Positions 16,812-24,985 of a DNA stretch of 34,949 nt are shown in pieces (position 1 is the first letter of the stretch; the number at the start of each line of letters is the position of its first letter). This stretch comes from Mesorhizobium escarrei (GTDB lineage: Bacteria; Pseudomonadota; Alphaproteobacteria; Rhizobiales; Rhizobiaceae), in contig NZ_CAKXZT010000137.1 in NCBI RefSeq assembly GCF_935825525.1, forward strand, positions 1,310-36,258, given 5' to 3'. A program made the translations under genes and the position numbers. Under the pieces are notes generated by a model that was given only the letters and a program-made list of their open reading frames with translations, was not told the origin of the DNA and searched no databases.

Positions 16812-18703
16812 TGGCGTAACTCGCTGACATCGGCCGTACGCCGGGCCAGCACCAGGTGGCCGCCGCCAAGTTCGAGCGGCGACAGCATATCCTCGTCGCC
16901 CTCGTCGCGGAATTGCGGTCCCCATGCGGTGGTGTCGGAAGCGCCGCTGAGCTTCAGCGTCTTGAAGTCCATTGGCCTGTCGAGATCGGGGAAAGGTACT
17001 GCGGCGACCAGTGAGCGCGTGTAGGGGTGGACCGGTTTCCTAAGCAGAATTTCGCGCGGCGCGAGTTCGACGATACGCCCGCCGCACATGACAGCGATGC
17101 GGTCTGCCATGTAGTCCACCACCGCCAGGTTGTGGGATATGAACAGGAAGGTCAGGCCCAGTTCCTTCTGCAGGTCCTTCAGAAGGTTCAGGATCTGCGC
17201 CTGGACAGAGACATCGAGCGCCGAAACCGGCTCGTCGCAGATCAGGAGTTCAGGCCCCAGCGCCAACGCGCGCGCGATGCCGATACGCTGCCGCTGCCCG
17301 CCGGAGAAACTGTGCGGATAACGCTTGATGAAGCGCGGATCGAGCCCGATTGCCTGCATCAGGCTCTTGACCGTGGCGAGTCGGGACGCGGCGTTGCCAC
17401 GTTGATGGATTTCCAGCGGCTCGCTCAAGATGTTCTCCACCGTCATGCGAGGTGAAAGCGACGAAACCGGATCCTGGAACACCATCTGGAATTTCGCGCG
17501 CAGCATGCGCAGGGCGTCTCCCTCGGCTTCCAAGACGTCGATCGGACCATCGCGGCCGTTGAAGATCACAGAGCCGCCGCTAGGGGTGACCGCCCGCATG
17601 AGGATCTTGCTGACAGTGGTTTTGCCGGAGCCGCTTTCGCCGACAAGACCCAGGCATTCACCCCGCCTGATATCGAAGCTCACGCCGTCCACGGCGCGAA
17701 CAGAGGCTTGATGATCTCCGCCGAACCATCCGGACTTGCGGATGGTGAAGGTCTTTGTCAGATCCCTGACCGACAGCAGGATGTCGTCCGGCCCCTTCGA
17801 TGCCGGCGCCGTCTGCTTGCCGAGCAGATTCCCGACATTCACCGGCACCTCGCGGAGCGCCTTTAGCCTTTCGCCAGGCTTCAGGTCGAAATGCGGAACA
17901 GCTGCCATCAGGCCCTTCAGGTAAGGGTGGCCTGGCCGGCGGAATATCGCCTCGACAGGTCCCGCTTCCATGATCTCGCCATGGTAAATGACCACCACCT
18001 CGTCGGCGACATTGGCGACCACGCCAAGGTCGTGCGTGATCAGCAGCATCGCCATGTTCAGCTTGGTCTGAAGCTCGCGCAACAATTGAAGGATTTGCGC
18101 CTGGATGGTGACGTCCAACGCCGTCGTCGGCTCGTCGGCGATCAATAGGGCGGGCCGGCAGATAAGCGCCATGGCGATCATGGCGCGTTGACGCAATCCT
18201 CCCGAAAGTTCGAAGGGATACATGTCATAGGCGCGCTTGGGATTGGGAAAGCCGACAAGGCCGAGCATTTCCTCGGTCCGCGCCTTGCGCTCCGCCCGGG
18301 CCATGGGCGTATGAATCTGCAGGGATTCGCTGACCTGATTGCCGATCGTGTGCAGCGGCGACAGCGATGTCATCGGCTCCTGAAAGATCTTGCCGATGCG
18401 GCTGCCTCTCAACGCTCGGATATCGGGGCCGTCACGCGGCATCTGCAGGATATCCTGCGTCGTGCCGGGCTTTTCAGGATCGGAAAACAGGATACGGCCG
18501 CGAACATGGGCCGTCTTCGGCAAAATGCCCATCACTGCTTGGCTTATAACCGATTTTCCGGAACCGGACTCGCCTACAAGCGCGGTAACCTTGCCGGGCA
18601 GGACGCGAAGATTTGCACGCCTGACGGCATGCAACGGTCCTCCGACAATGGCAAAAGAGACGCCAACATCCTCGATCCGCAGCAGATCAAAACCCGAATT
18701 CAT
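16808..18703 (-). CDS. Peptide-type ABC importer ATPase, two fused nucleotide-binding domains
   Basis: A 631-aa cytoplasmic ATPase (DppD plus DppF fused, as in YejF/GsiA), first gene of the importer operon. Domain 1 has Walker A GESGSGKS near 43, signature LSGGLRQR and Walker B LLIADEPTTALD. The oligopeptide-type C-terminal extension HPYLKGLMAAVPHFD follows. Domain 2 has Walker A GESGSGKT near 350, signature FSGGQRQR and Walker B LLICDEPVSALD, with HPYTRSLVAAVPFPD after it. All catalytic residues are intact, in contrast with the ABC protein at 26.7-29.4 kb. ATG 18703 is preceded by GGTG; a GTG six bases upstream is an alternative. Its stop overlaps the binding-protein start. Its promoter should lie in the 160 bp before 18867. 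Confidence 0.94.
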   Translation of the reverse strand: MNSGFDLLRIEDVGVSFAIVGGPLHAVRRANLRVLPGKVTALVGESGSGKSVISQAVMGILPKTAHVRGRILFSDPEKPGTTQDILQMPRDGPDIRALRGSRIGKIFQEPMTSLSPLHTIGNQVSESLQIHTPMARAERKARTEEMLGLVGFPNPKRAYDMYPFELSGGLRQRAMIAMALICRPALLIADEPTTALDVTIQAQILQLLRELQTKLNMAMLLITHDLGVVANVADEVVVIYHGEIMEAGPVEAIFRRPGHPYLKGLMAAVPHFDLKPGERLKALREVPVNVGNLLGKQTAPASKGPDDILLSVRDLTKTFTIRKSGWFGGDHQASVRAVDGVSFDIRRGECLGLVGESGSGKTTVSKILMRAVTPSGGSVIFNGRDGPIDVLEAEGDALRMLRAKFQMVFQDPVSSLSPRMTVENILSEPLEIHQRGNAASRLATVKSLMQAIGLDPRFIKRYPHSFSGGQRQRIGIARALALGPELLICDEPVSALDVSVQAQILNLLKDLQKELGLTFLFISHNLAVVDYMADRIAVMCGGRIVELAPREILLRKPVHPYTRSLVAAVPFPDLDRPMDFKTLKLSGASDTTAWGPQFRDEGDEDMLSPLELGGGHLVLARRTADVSELRH

Positions 18704-18727
18704 TTTCACACCAGCCCCACTCTGGCA

Positions 18728-18745
18728 GCCTGCCGGGCGGCAGGC
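18728..18745. terminator. Hairpin between the third cyclase and the importer operon
   Basis: GCCTGCC (18728-18734) and GGCAGGC (18739-18745) form a perfect 7-bp stem with a GGGC loop. It lies 24 bp before the ATPase start and could be part of that leader or an end signal for the upstream cyclase transcript. There is no T-run. Confidence 0.3.
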
Positions 18746-18800
18746 CTAGAAAGCGAGACTAGCGCATTGCCAGCCTAGAGCAACTTGGATTCGAATCGGT

Positions 18801-18825
18801 CGCCAGTTCCGTGGCGGAACCGGCG
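18801..18825. terminator. Terminator-like hairpin downstream of the third cyclase
   Basis: CGCCAGTTCCG (18801-18811) pairs with CGGAACCGGCG (18815-18825), 10 of 11 Watson-Crick plus one G-U, with a 3-nt loop. It begins 41 bp after the cyclase stop on the minus strand. There is no T-run, so factor-independent termination is uncertain. Confidence 0.35.
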
Positions 18826-18866
18826 TCCGGACTGCATACCAAGGCGTTCGGATCAGATCGTGGCGG

Positions 18867-20207
18867 TTACTGGAGCTTCCTCGGGTCGCCCACCGACAGC
18901 CGCGCGGCATCGCGATGAAGCAGCATGACCTGTTCGGCGTCGGATATTCGGTCGTAAATCGGCTCCAGCGTGCCGTCTTCATCGATTGCGAGAGCACCCG
19001 ACAGATCGGGTGAAAGCACCGTCAGCTTCTGCTTGATACCCGCCAGTCCTTCCTTGCCGAGCGTCAGCCAGCTGTTGGCGCCGCAATAGCCGGCGAAGTC
19101 CTTACTGGCGAGAACGCTGTGCGGATATTTCTTGGTCAGGGTCTGGAGGCGCTGGACCTCGTTTACAGCCGAGCCGAAGACAGAGAATGTTAGCCGGTCG
19201 GTAAGTCCGACATTGCCGAACATCACATTGCCGACATGCAAGCCGATACCAAAGTTTATGTCGGCCAACCCCTGCTCCTTTCTGCGCAGATTGAGATCCA
19301 TCATGCGCGCGGTGGCCTTGTGCGCTGCCGCAAGAGCAGCTTGGCAGGCAATCTCGGACTGCGAGCGGTGCCTCTCGCAAGGGTAGACGGCAATGAAGCC
19401 ATCCCCCATGAAACTCATGATCTGCCCGCCTCTGCGATTGAAAGGGGCGGCAATGGCATCGAAAAACTGGTTCAGCGTATCGATGTAGATTTCATGGCCG
19501 GAAGTTTCGGCAAGCCTTGTCGACCCGCGCATATCGGCCATGACCAGTGCGGCCCGGATTGTGTCGCCCTCGCCGCGCTTGATCTGGCCATCCAGCACCC
19601 GCCTGCCGGCGTCGCCGCCGAGATAAGTGGTCATCATGTTGTCGGCCAGCTTGGTGAGCACCGCCATCTTGGTTGCGATAGCGAGATGGTTCTGGATGCG
19701 CAGCAGCGCTGAAATCATGCTGTCGCTGAAGCCTGAAGCACTGTCGGTGGACCAGGACCCGATCATGCCCTGACTGGTATTGCCGCTGAAGGGATGGACG
19801 AAAGCCATGTAATCGGTCACGCCCATAAGCCTGAGTTCATCGAAGATAGGAAATTCCGATGGGCCCGACGGGTCGAGCCGGCGCCGCAGATGGTCGAGCT
19901 TGTTGCTGAGCAGATGGTAGTATGGGCTGGTCAGGAATCTGTCAGAATGAACGCCGTTCTCTTTGCGGAAGCCTTCCACTTCCATGCCCTGGCCGCGAAG
20001 CCAGGTGAAGCCAAGCGCGTCATAAAGCGGATGAAGCATCGAAAAGCTCAAATGCACCCGCTTCAGCGGCAGGCCGGCAGCAGCCAGCCGTTCACAAAAG
20101 CCCTTTACCAATGTTTCCAGGTCATTGCCCGCCAGCGCCGATTGGGTCAGCCAATCGGCAACCTTATCCATGAGAATGGTGGAAATTTCTGCTTGCGCTG
20201 TGCTCAT
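18867..20207 (-). CDS. Class III nucleotidyl cyclase with N-terminal sensory domain, altered specificity residue
   Basis: A 446-aa soluble protein. Residues 1-200 form a mixed helical/beta sensory region, as in many rhizobial CyaA-like proteins. The cyclase domain covers about 215-390. ALVMADMRGST gives the first metal Asp (225), FMGDGFIAVYP the second (269), and SAVNEVQRLQ the transition-state Asn (349) and Arg (353). The Lys expected four residues before Asp 269 is Ser 265 (MSFMGD where active relatives have LKFIGD). Metal binding and chemistry look possible, but purine reading is changed. ATG 20207 is chosen as the family-like N-terminus MSTAQAEIST; its ribosome site is weak. The stop is TAA at 18867. 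The gene lies between the importer operon and the sugar dehydrogenase, separated from the latter by a strong hairpin. Confidence 0.88.
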   Translation of the reverse strand: MSTAQAEISTILMDKVADWLTQSALAGNDLETLVKGFCERLAAAGLPLKRVHLSFSMLHPLYDALGFTWLRGQGMEVEGFRKENGVHSDRFLTSPYYHLLSNKLDHLRRRLDPSGPSEFPIFDELRLMGVTDYMAFVHPFSGNTSQGMIGSWSTDSASGFSDSMISALLRIQNHLAIATKMAVLTKLADNMMTTYLGGDAGRRVLDGQIKRGEGDTIRAALVMADMRGSTRLAETSGHEIYIDTLNQFFDAIAAPFNRRGGQIMSFMGDGFIAVYPCERHRSQSEIACQAALAAAHKATARMMDLNLRRKEQGLADINFGIGLHVGNVMFGNVGLTDRLTFSVFGSAVNEVQRLQTLTKKYPHSVLASKDFAGYCGANSWLTLGKEGLAGIKQKLTVLSPDLSGALAIDEDGTLEPIYDRISDAEQVMLLHRDAARLSVGDPRKLQ

Positions 20208-20300
20208 GCTATCTTGAGACCCGTCGAAGACGAGCCATTCTCCTTTGATCCGCCACAACACGGTCCGCTAACGACCCCAGAGATAAGACCCTCGAAGTCA

Positions 20301-20341
20301 ATAATGCCCTTCGCCGGCAAAAGCCGGCGAAGGGGCATTAT
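20301..20341 (-). terminator. Strong hairpin terminator after the nucleotide-sugar dehydrogenase
   Basis: An 18-nt arm (20301-20318, ATAATGCCCTTCGCCGGC) pairs with GCCGGCGAAGGGGCATTAT (20323-20341), with one bulged G and an AAAA loop (TTTT on the minus strand). It begins 72 bp after the dehydrogenase stop and 94 bp before the cyclase start. The long GC-rich stem supports a terminator; the AT-rich base pairs at its foot stand in for a T-run. Confidence 0.65.
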
Positions 20342-20412
20342 GTGGCGAGGCTGCCGGCGGAGTGCAATCACGATCCTGACATCAGGCAAAAAATTCGCCG
20401 GCTCAGACGCCG

Positions 20413-21687
20413 TCAGGCCTTCACCACCGTCTCTCGGGCTAGCCCGAGCCGGCCAAAAACATTGCGTGTGTCGACGATCAGAAGAGCGTGATCAGCGATC
20501 GCCTGATAGTCGATCGCGTCGTGGTCGGTTGCAACGACGACAGCATCGAAATCCTTCAAGGCCGCCTCGGTCAATTCGACCGAGCGCCGCCCCTTGATCG
20601 CCATATGCTCCCGTGTGGTCGGGATCTCGGTAACATGCGGATCGTGGAATTCCGCCTTGCCGCCCCATTCCTCGATGAGTTCAATGAGCCGCAATGAAGG
20701 GCTTTCGCGGATGTCGGGCACATTCTTCTTATAGGCGAGCCCGATGATGAGAATGCGCGAGCGGCTGAGCGCCTTGCCGCAGCGCCGGTCCAGCGCCTTC
20801 GCCAGTTCATCGACCACATGACGCGGCATGGCCGTGTTGATCTCTGCCGCCAGCTCGATGAAGCGGGTCGGCAGTTCGTATTCGCGCGCCTTCCACGTCA
20901 GGTAGAAGGGATCGATCGGAACGCAGTGCCCGCCAAGTCCGGGGCCAGGATAGAAAGGCATGTAGCCGAAGGGCTTGCTCTTTGCCGCCTCGATCACCTC
21001 CCAGATGTCGATGCCCATCGCACCGAGCACGACCTTCAACTCGTTGACCAGGGCTATGTTGACCGAGCGGAAGATGTTTTCCGTCAGCTTGACCGCCTCG
21101 GCGGTCGCCGTGGTGGAAACCGGCACGACGGTCTTGACCACGCCCTGGTAGAAAGCCTGCACGAGTGTCGCCGCTTCAATGCCGTCGCCTGCCACGACCT
21201 TGGGGATCGTCGCGACTTCAAAGCTGCGGTTGCCGGGATCCTCGCGTTCGGGCGAGAAGCCGAGGAAGAAGTCTATCCTCGACTGCAAGCCGGTTTCTTC
21301 CAGTATGGGCTTGATCACGTCGTCGGTGGTGCCGGGATAAGTGGTCGATTCCAGCACGATCAGCTGGCCGAGACGCAGATGCTTCGCGATGGTGCCTGCC
21401 GTGTTCCTGACAAAGGAGAGGTCCGGCTCACGGTTTTTCGTCAGCGGTGTCGGAACGCAAATGATGATGACATCGCAGACGGCCAGTTCGGCAAAATCCG
21501 CAGTGGCGCGGAACCGTCCGCTCGCCACCTGGCCGGCAAGGGCTGTCGACGTCACCGCCTCAATATAGGATTGGCCGTTGTTCAGGCTCCCGACCTTCTG
21601 GGCTTCGATGTCGAAGCCGGAAACCGGGAAGCCGGCGCGTGCGATCGCAACCGCCAGCGGCAACCCGACATAACCCAATCCGATCAC
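20413..21687 (-). CDS. UDP-sugar 6-dehydrogenase (UDP-N-acetylhexosamine type), probable 5' frameshift
   Basis: A 424-aa NAD-dependent enzyme of the WbpA/TviB/WecC class, oxidising a UDP-N-acetylhexosamine to its uronic acid for surface glycans. Visible blocks are GLGYVGLPLAVAIARAGF (NAD loop), CVPTPL, ESTTYPGTT, SPEREDPGN, KLTENIFRSVNIALVNEL, GPGLGGHCVPIDPFYLTWKA with the catalytic Cys, and GLAYKKNVPDIRESPS in the C-terminal domain. The only in-frame start is GTG 21687, which has no ribosome site and removes most of the first beta strand. Just upstream, a different frame reads YDRLLNRISTRSA, a normal N-terminus for this family. One missing base near 21695-21699 would join the two, giving RSAQVGVIGLGY and a start at TTG 21754, with GGAAAG upstream. 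Confidence 0.88.
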   Translation of the reverse strand: MIGLGYVGLPLAVAIARAGFPVSGFDIEAQKVGSLNNGQSYIEAVTSTALAGQVASGRFRATADFAELAVCDVIIICVPTPLTKNREPDLSFVRNTAGTIAKHLRLGQLIVLESTTYPGTTDDVIKPILEETGLQSRIDFFLGFSPEREDPGNRSFEVATIPKVVAGDGIEAATLVQAFYQGVVKTVVPVSTTATAEAVKLTENIFRSVNIALVNELKVVLGAMGIDIWEVIEAAKSKPFGYMPFYPGPGLGGHCVPIDPFYLTWKAREYELPTRFIELAAEINTAMPRHVVDELAKALDRRCGKALSRSRILIIGLAYKKNVPDIRESPSLRLIELIEEWGGKAEFHDPHVTEIPTTREHMAIKGRRSVELTEAALKDFDAVVVATDHDAIDYQAIADHALLIVDTRNVFGRLGLARETVVKA

Positions 21688-21728
21688 GCCGACTTGCGCT
21701 GCGCGTCGAAATCCGGTTCAGAAGACGG

Positions 21729-21866
21729 TCATATGTCGATCGTGAGCCGTCCAAAAATCTGCTTTCCGTCAATTCGGACAGGCCCGTCCGCTTCCATGGC
21801 GAGGCTCACCTGGTTCCCCAAGAACCCCGAGGCATATTGCGGAAAATCGATTTCCGCAAGCCGTCG
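21729..21866 (-). other. Coding-like open frame after DUF3095, in the same frame
   Basis: After the DUF3095 TGA (21884-21882) and a second TGA (21869-21867), the same frame stays open for 45 codons to TGA at 21731-21729. It contains YASGFLGNQVSLAMEADGPV, then RIDGKQIFGRLTIDI. It reads like a protein end, but no clear start or ribosome site is present. It may be the remnant of a gene tail or chance. Confidence 0.3.
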
Positions 21867-21885
21867 TCAGGCAAGCCGTCGTCAG
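21856..21885. repeat. Two perfect tandem copies of a 15-bp unit
   Basis: GCAAGCCGTCGTCAG at 21856-21870 is repeated exactly at 21871-21885. The right copy contains the DUF3095 stop codon (21882-21884). The unit length is a multiple of three, so the duplication leaves the frame unchanged. Confidence 0.9.
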
Positions 21886-23060
21886 ACCGGCACCTTCGCC
21901 TTCAGGCTTGCGGCAGCCATCGCATAGCCGCCGGCGGCGCCATCGATGAAATGAACGTGATCGCGCTGCAGCGGCGAGGCGACGAGGCATGTCATCAAGG
22001 CCGATTTCTGGCGGTGCAGGCCATAGTTGCAGATGCCCGCCTCTTCCGCCTGTTTCAGCCGGTCCTCGATCCGTTGCAACACATCCGCGTCAACGTCGAT
22101 AGTCATCTTCAAGCCGTCGTCGAACTTTCGGAAATCCGAATTGCTGGCCACGTCGCGTTTGTAGATCTTCGGATCGAAACTGCCGATCGTCCAGCCATAT
22201 CTATCGGTGACAGCCGTAAGCGTCAGCTGGAGCAATATCCACAGCTTCGACAGCCACCGCCATCCTGCCGGCGCCATGGCCCGCGCCTCGATATCGAGGC
22301 CGGCGGGCGAAAAACTGTAGTCCGGCCCGTCCACCGGCAACGGGTGGCCATCGCGTTCCTGCCCGCCGGCAAGGGCGATGATGTCGGAAGCCAGAAACTG
22401 AAAACCGCGCAAGTCGCGTGACGGCCCCGGTATGGCTATGATCGAGACGATTTCGCCATGCCGGGCTTCGATCGGGTTCCAGCGGCAGGAGAGGCCGGTC
22501 AGATCCGGCCGCGTGCCGGCCGGCGCAGGATCGATGCGGTAGCGCCCCGCTTTCATCTCGGCTTCCGCCCAACTGCCGCCGCCGCCGGCGAACATGGCAT
22601 AAAAGACCGCTTCGGAGGCCCGGAACCTCGCCACGCGAACGTCGAGGCCTTGCGCTCTTATATCCTTTATCGGCACGATTGCGGCACGCAAGGTCAGGTC
22701 CAGTTCGTCCGCCACCCATCTCTGGACAGCCGCCAGCGCGCTCCGGGTGATCTCCAGCGCCGAGCCGGGAAACGCCACGAGCGCGCCGTCGCCGCCGAAG
22801 ACAAAGGGAAGATCTTGCCGACCCAGCGCATTGAGCAGCGCCGAAATGACGCTGGCGCCGGCCATATTGACGGTTTTATAGCGCCCAGCCTCAATCGCCT
22901 TGGTCGAGCCGACGATGTCGGCGGTGGCCAGCGCCCAGCCATCCGGGAGAGGCCGATAGTTATCGATATCGGCAACGCTTTCGAATTTTGCGAAAACCGG
23001 CAAAGAAGCGACAAACGGGTCGGACGCGGCAGCTGTTTCCATGAGCATCAGATAGCACAT
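21882..23060 (-). CDS. DUF3095 protein, half-cyclase-like
   Basis: A 392-aa protein of the DUF3095 family, usually annotated as adenylate cyclase-related. Residues 40-130 look like the first half of a class III cyclase: ALATADIVGSTKAIEAG corresponds to the 'f.Di.GsT' metal block, and FVFGGDGALVAFP to the 'k.iGDg..a.F' block. The Lys before the second Asp is absent, and the later VNxAxR block was not found. The remaining ~260 residues are family-specific and include RFRASEAVFYAMFAGGG, SCRWNPI and a C-terminal HVHFIDGAAGGYAMAAASLKA. The start is uncertain among ATG 23060, 23048 and 23042; none has a ribosome site. The gene is divergent from the GT4 gene (74 bp apart). A binding or degenerate cyclase role is inferred. 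Confidence 0.85.
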   Translation of the reverse strand: MCYLMLMETAAASDPFVASLPVFAKFESVADIDNYRPLPDGWALATADIVGSTKAIEAGRYKTVNMAGASVISALLNALGRQDLPFVFGGDGALVAFPGSALEITRSALAAVQRWVADELDLTLRAAIVPIKDIRAQGLDVRVARFRASEAVFYAMFAGGGGSWAEAEMKAGRYRIDPAPAGTRPDLTGLSCRWNPIEARHGEIVSIIAIPGPSRDLRGFQFLASDIIALAGGQERDGHPLPVDGPDYSFSPAGLDIEARAMAPAGWRWLSKLWILLQLTLTAVTDRYGWTIGSFDPKIYKRDVASNSDFRKFDDGLKMTIDVDADVLQRIEDRLKQAEEAGICNYGLHRQKSALMTCLVASPLQRDHVHFIDGAAGGYAMAAASLKAKVPV

Positions 23061-23134
23061 TCCACTGCTTGAAGGTGAAGTCGATCATGCTTCGAAATTG
23101 ACTTGCGCAGGCTTTCCGATGATAGGGTTCGGCG

Positions 23135-24223
23135 ATGCGAATTGCCTTCTACGCGCCGCTGAAGCCGCCCAATCATCCCGTCGCCTCCGGCGACCGCCAG
23201 ATGGCACGGATGCTGGTCAAGGCGCTGGAGCATGGAGGGCATAGCGTCGAACTAGCATCCGAATTGCGCTTCTATCTACGCGAACCGGAGTCGAAAAGTT
23301 TCGATGCGCTCAAGATCCAGGCCCGAGAGGAAGCCGCGCGGCTGACAGTGCTTTGGGATCGTGACGGCAAGCCCGATCTCTGGTTCTCCTATCATCCCTA
23401 CTACAAGGCGCCCGACCTGATCGGACCCGAGCTGGCGTCGGCCTTTGCTATCCCCTATGTGACAGCGGAAGCCTCCTATTCGAGGCGGCGCAACGCAGGG
23501 TTGTGGGCCGATACGCAAGCGTTGGTGGCGCGAGCCGTCGAACAGGCAGCGCTGAACATCTGCTTCACGCAAAGGGATCGTCAGGGACTGACAGATGCGA
23601 TTCCCGACGCCGCTCTCCGTATGCTTTCGCCCTTCATCGACACATCCGTATTCCGGGAAATGCCGGCACGGGGTTGCCCGACGCGCCTCGTTACCGTCGC
23701 CATGATGCGCCCGGGCGACAAAGTCGAAAGCTATCGCATGCTGGCGCAGGCGCTCGGTCAGATTGGCCACCTCCCCTGGACCATGTCGGTCGTCGGGGAT
23801 GGGCCTGCCCGTGACGAGGTCAAAGCGCAATTCGCCGGCTTGCCCGCCGACCGTATCGAATGGCTTGGCGCGATTGAGCCAGCCGCCGTGCCGGATGTCC
23901 TCTACAGTGGGGGAATTTACGTCTGGCCGGGGTACGGCGAGGCCTATGGCGTTGCCTATCTTGAAGCACAGGCCGCCGGCCTTCCGGTGGTGGCTCAGGA
24001 CATCGCCGGCGTGCCGGAGGTCGTGCGGGATGGCCAGACCGGGTTTCTCACCCCACCGGGCGATGTGGCGGCATTCGCTTCTACCATTGAAGGGCTTCTC
24101 GCCCGTACCGACGAAAGAACCGTCATGGCGGCGGAAGCCAGACGTTTTATCCTCGAAGAACGCTCCCTCGGTGTTGCAGCGGCGCGTCTGGCCGAACTTC
24201 TTGCGAAGATCCCGGTTTCATGA
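23135..24223 (+). CDS. Glycosyltransferase family 4
   Basis: A 362-aa GT-B retaining glycosyltransferase, probably acting at the inner face of the membrane on a lipid-linked or polymeric glycan. The N-terminal Rossmann domain starts MRIAFYAPLKPPNHPVASGD (the loop before GDRQMARML contacts the acceptor). In the C-terminal domain, LVTVAMMRPGDKVESYRMLA replaces the usual 'vGRl..kKg' block, SVVGDGPARDEV follows, and GEAYGVAYLEAQAAGLPVVA contains the E-x7-E catalytic motif, then DIAGVPEVVRDGQTGFL. ATG 23135 is preceded by ATAGGG. Its stop overlaps the start of the deacetylase gene (ATGA, 24220-24223), so the two are coupled. It is divergent from the DUF3095 gene. Confidence 0.92.
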   Translation: MRIAFYAPLKPPNHPVASGDRQMARMLVKALEHGGHSVELASELRFYLREPESKSFDALKIQAREEAARLTVLWDRDGKPDLWFSYHPYYKAPDLIGPELASAFAIPYVTAEASYSRRRNAGLWADTQALVARAVEQAALNICFTQRDRQGLTDAIPDAALRMLSPFIDTSVFREMPARGCPTRLVTVAMMRPGDKVESYRMLAQALGQIGHLPWTMSVVGDGPARDEVKAQFAGLPADRIEWLGAIEPAAVPDVLYSGGIYVWPGYGEAYGVAYLEAQAAGLPVVAQDIAGVPEVVRDGQTGFLTPPGDVAAFASTIEGLLARTDERTVMAAEARRFILEERSLGVAAARLAELLAKIPVS

Positions 24224-24984
24224 CATCCGATCAGATCTGGCAGCCCTTGGTGGAAGAACTGGCGTGTCGGCAACGGACGAACCGTAAGGCAGAGTTCTGG
24301 CTGCGCGACGACGACGCCGTGGATCCGACGCCCGCGCTTGATCGGCTGCTCGACCTCACCGGTGATTTCGCGGTTCCGGTCACTCTGGCCGTCATTCCAG
24401 CCCTGACTGATGAGAAGCTTGTCGTTCGGCTTGGCGAGGCGCCGCACGCCGCGGTCGCCATCCATGGCTGGGCGCACCGAAATCATGCGCCCGAGCACCA
24501 GAAAAAGCAGGAGCTCGGCGCGCATCGGCCACGCGAGGCGGTGCTCGATGATCTGGCTCGTGGGCTGTCGCACGTAACCGGCCTGCACGGCGCACGTGCC
24601 GTTCCGATGCTGGTGCCGCCCTGGAACAGGATCGACGCCGGCTTGGTATCCGACCTTGGATCGATAGGATTTGCCGCATTGTCGGTCTATGGGCCGCCGA
24701 AGCCGGCTCCACTGGCGGTCATCAACAGCAATGTCGACATCATGGATTGGCACGGCACGCGCGGCTGCCGCGATCATGGCCTATTGGTTCAGGCTATCAT
24801 CGCGCAATTGCAGCATGCATTCGACGGCGGCGAACCGGTCGGCCTGCTCACCCACCATCTCGTACATGATGAATCGGCCTGGCTCTTCCTCGAACGGCTG
24901 TTCGCAGTCACCGCACAGACTGAAGCCTGCGCATGGCTTCCGATCAGGACATTGATCGGGCGCAGCGCCGGTAGAGGAAAATAG
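24220..24984 (+). CDS. Polysaccharide deacetylase-family protein
   Basis: A 254-aa cytoplasmic protein with a CE4-like fold. WLRDDDAVDPTPALDRLL (Asp 30-32) matches the first motif with the catalytic base and metal Asp. IHGWAHRNHAP (His 82, 86, 89) replaces the usual H-S/T-x-x-H metal motif. VPPWNRID (about 130) corresponds to the 'R.P.g' block, and GLLTHHLVHDE near 208 to the last His motif. No signal peptide is present, so it may act on a cytoplasmic glycan precursor rather than an exported polymer. It starts inside the GT4 stop codon and ends one base before the convergent MBL-fold gene. This variant is found next to glycosyltransferase genes in rhizobia; the substrate is unknown. Confidence 0.82.
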   Translation: MTSDQIWQPLVEELACRQRTNRKAEFWLRDDDAVDPTPALDRLLDLTGDFAVPVTLAVIPALTDEKLVVRLGEAPHAAVAIHGWAHRNHAPEHQKKQELGAHRPREAVLDDLARGLSHVTGLHGARAVPMLVPPWNRIDAGLVSDLGSIGFAALSVYGPPKPAPLAVINSNVDIMDWHGTRGCRDHGLLVQAIIAQLQHAFDGGEPVGLLTHHLVHDESAWLFLERLFAVTAQTEACAWLPIRTLIGRSAGRGK

Positions 24985-24985
24985 C

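Noticed and set aside
21867..21884. Stop-codon read-through or selenocysteine in DUF3095
   Set aside because: Two TGA codons lie in a tandem repeat with no SECIS-like structure, and the main protein already ends at a normal family boundary.
23098..23125. TTGACT with TGATAG 16 bp on, as promoter for the GT4 gene
   Set aside because: It would start transcription at or just before the ATG, leaving no room for the visible ribosome site.
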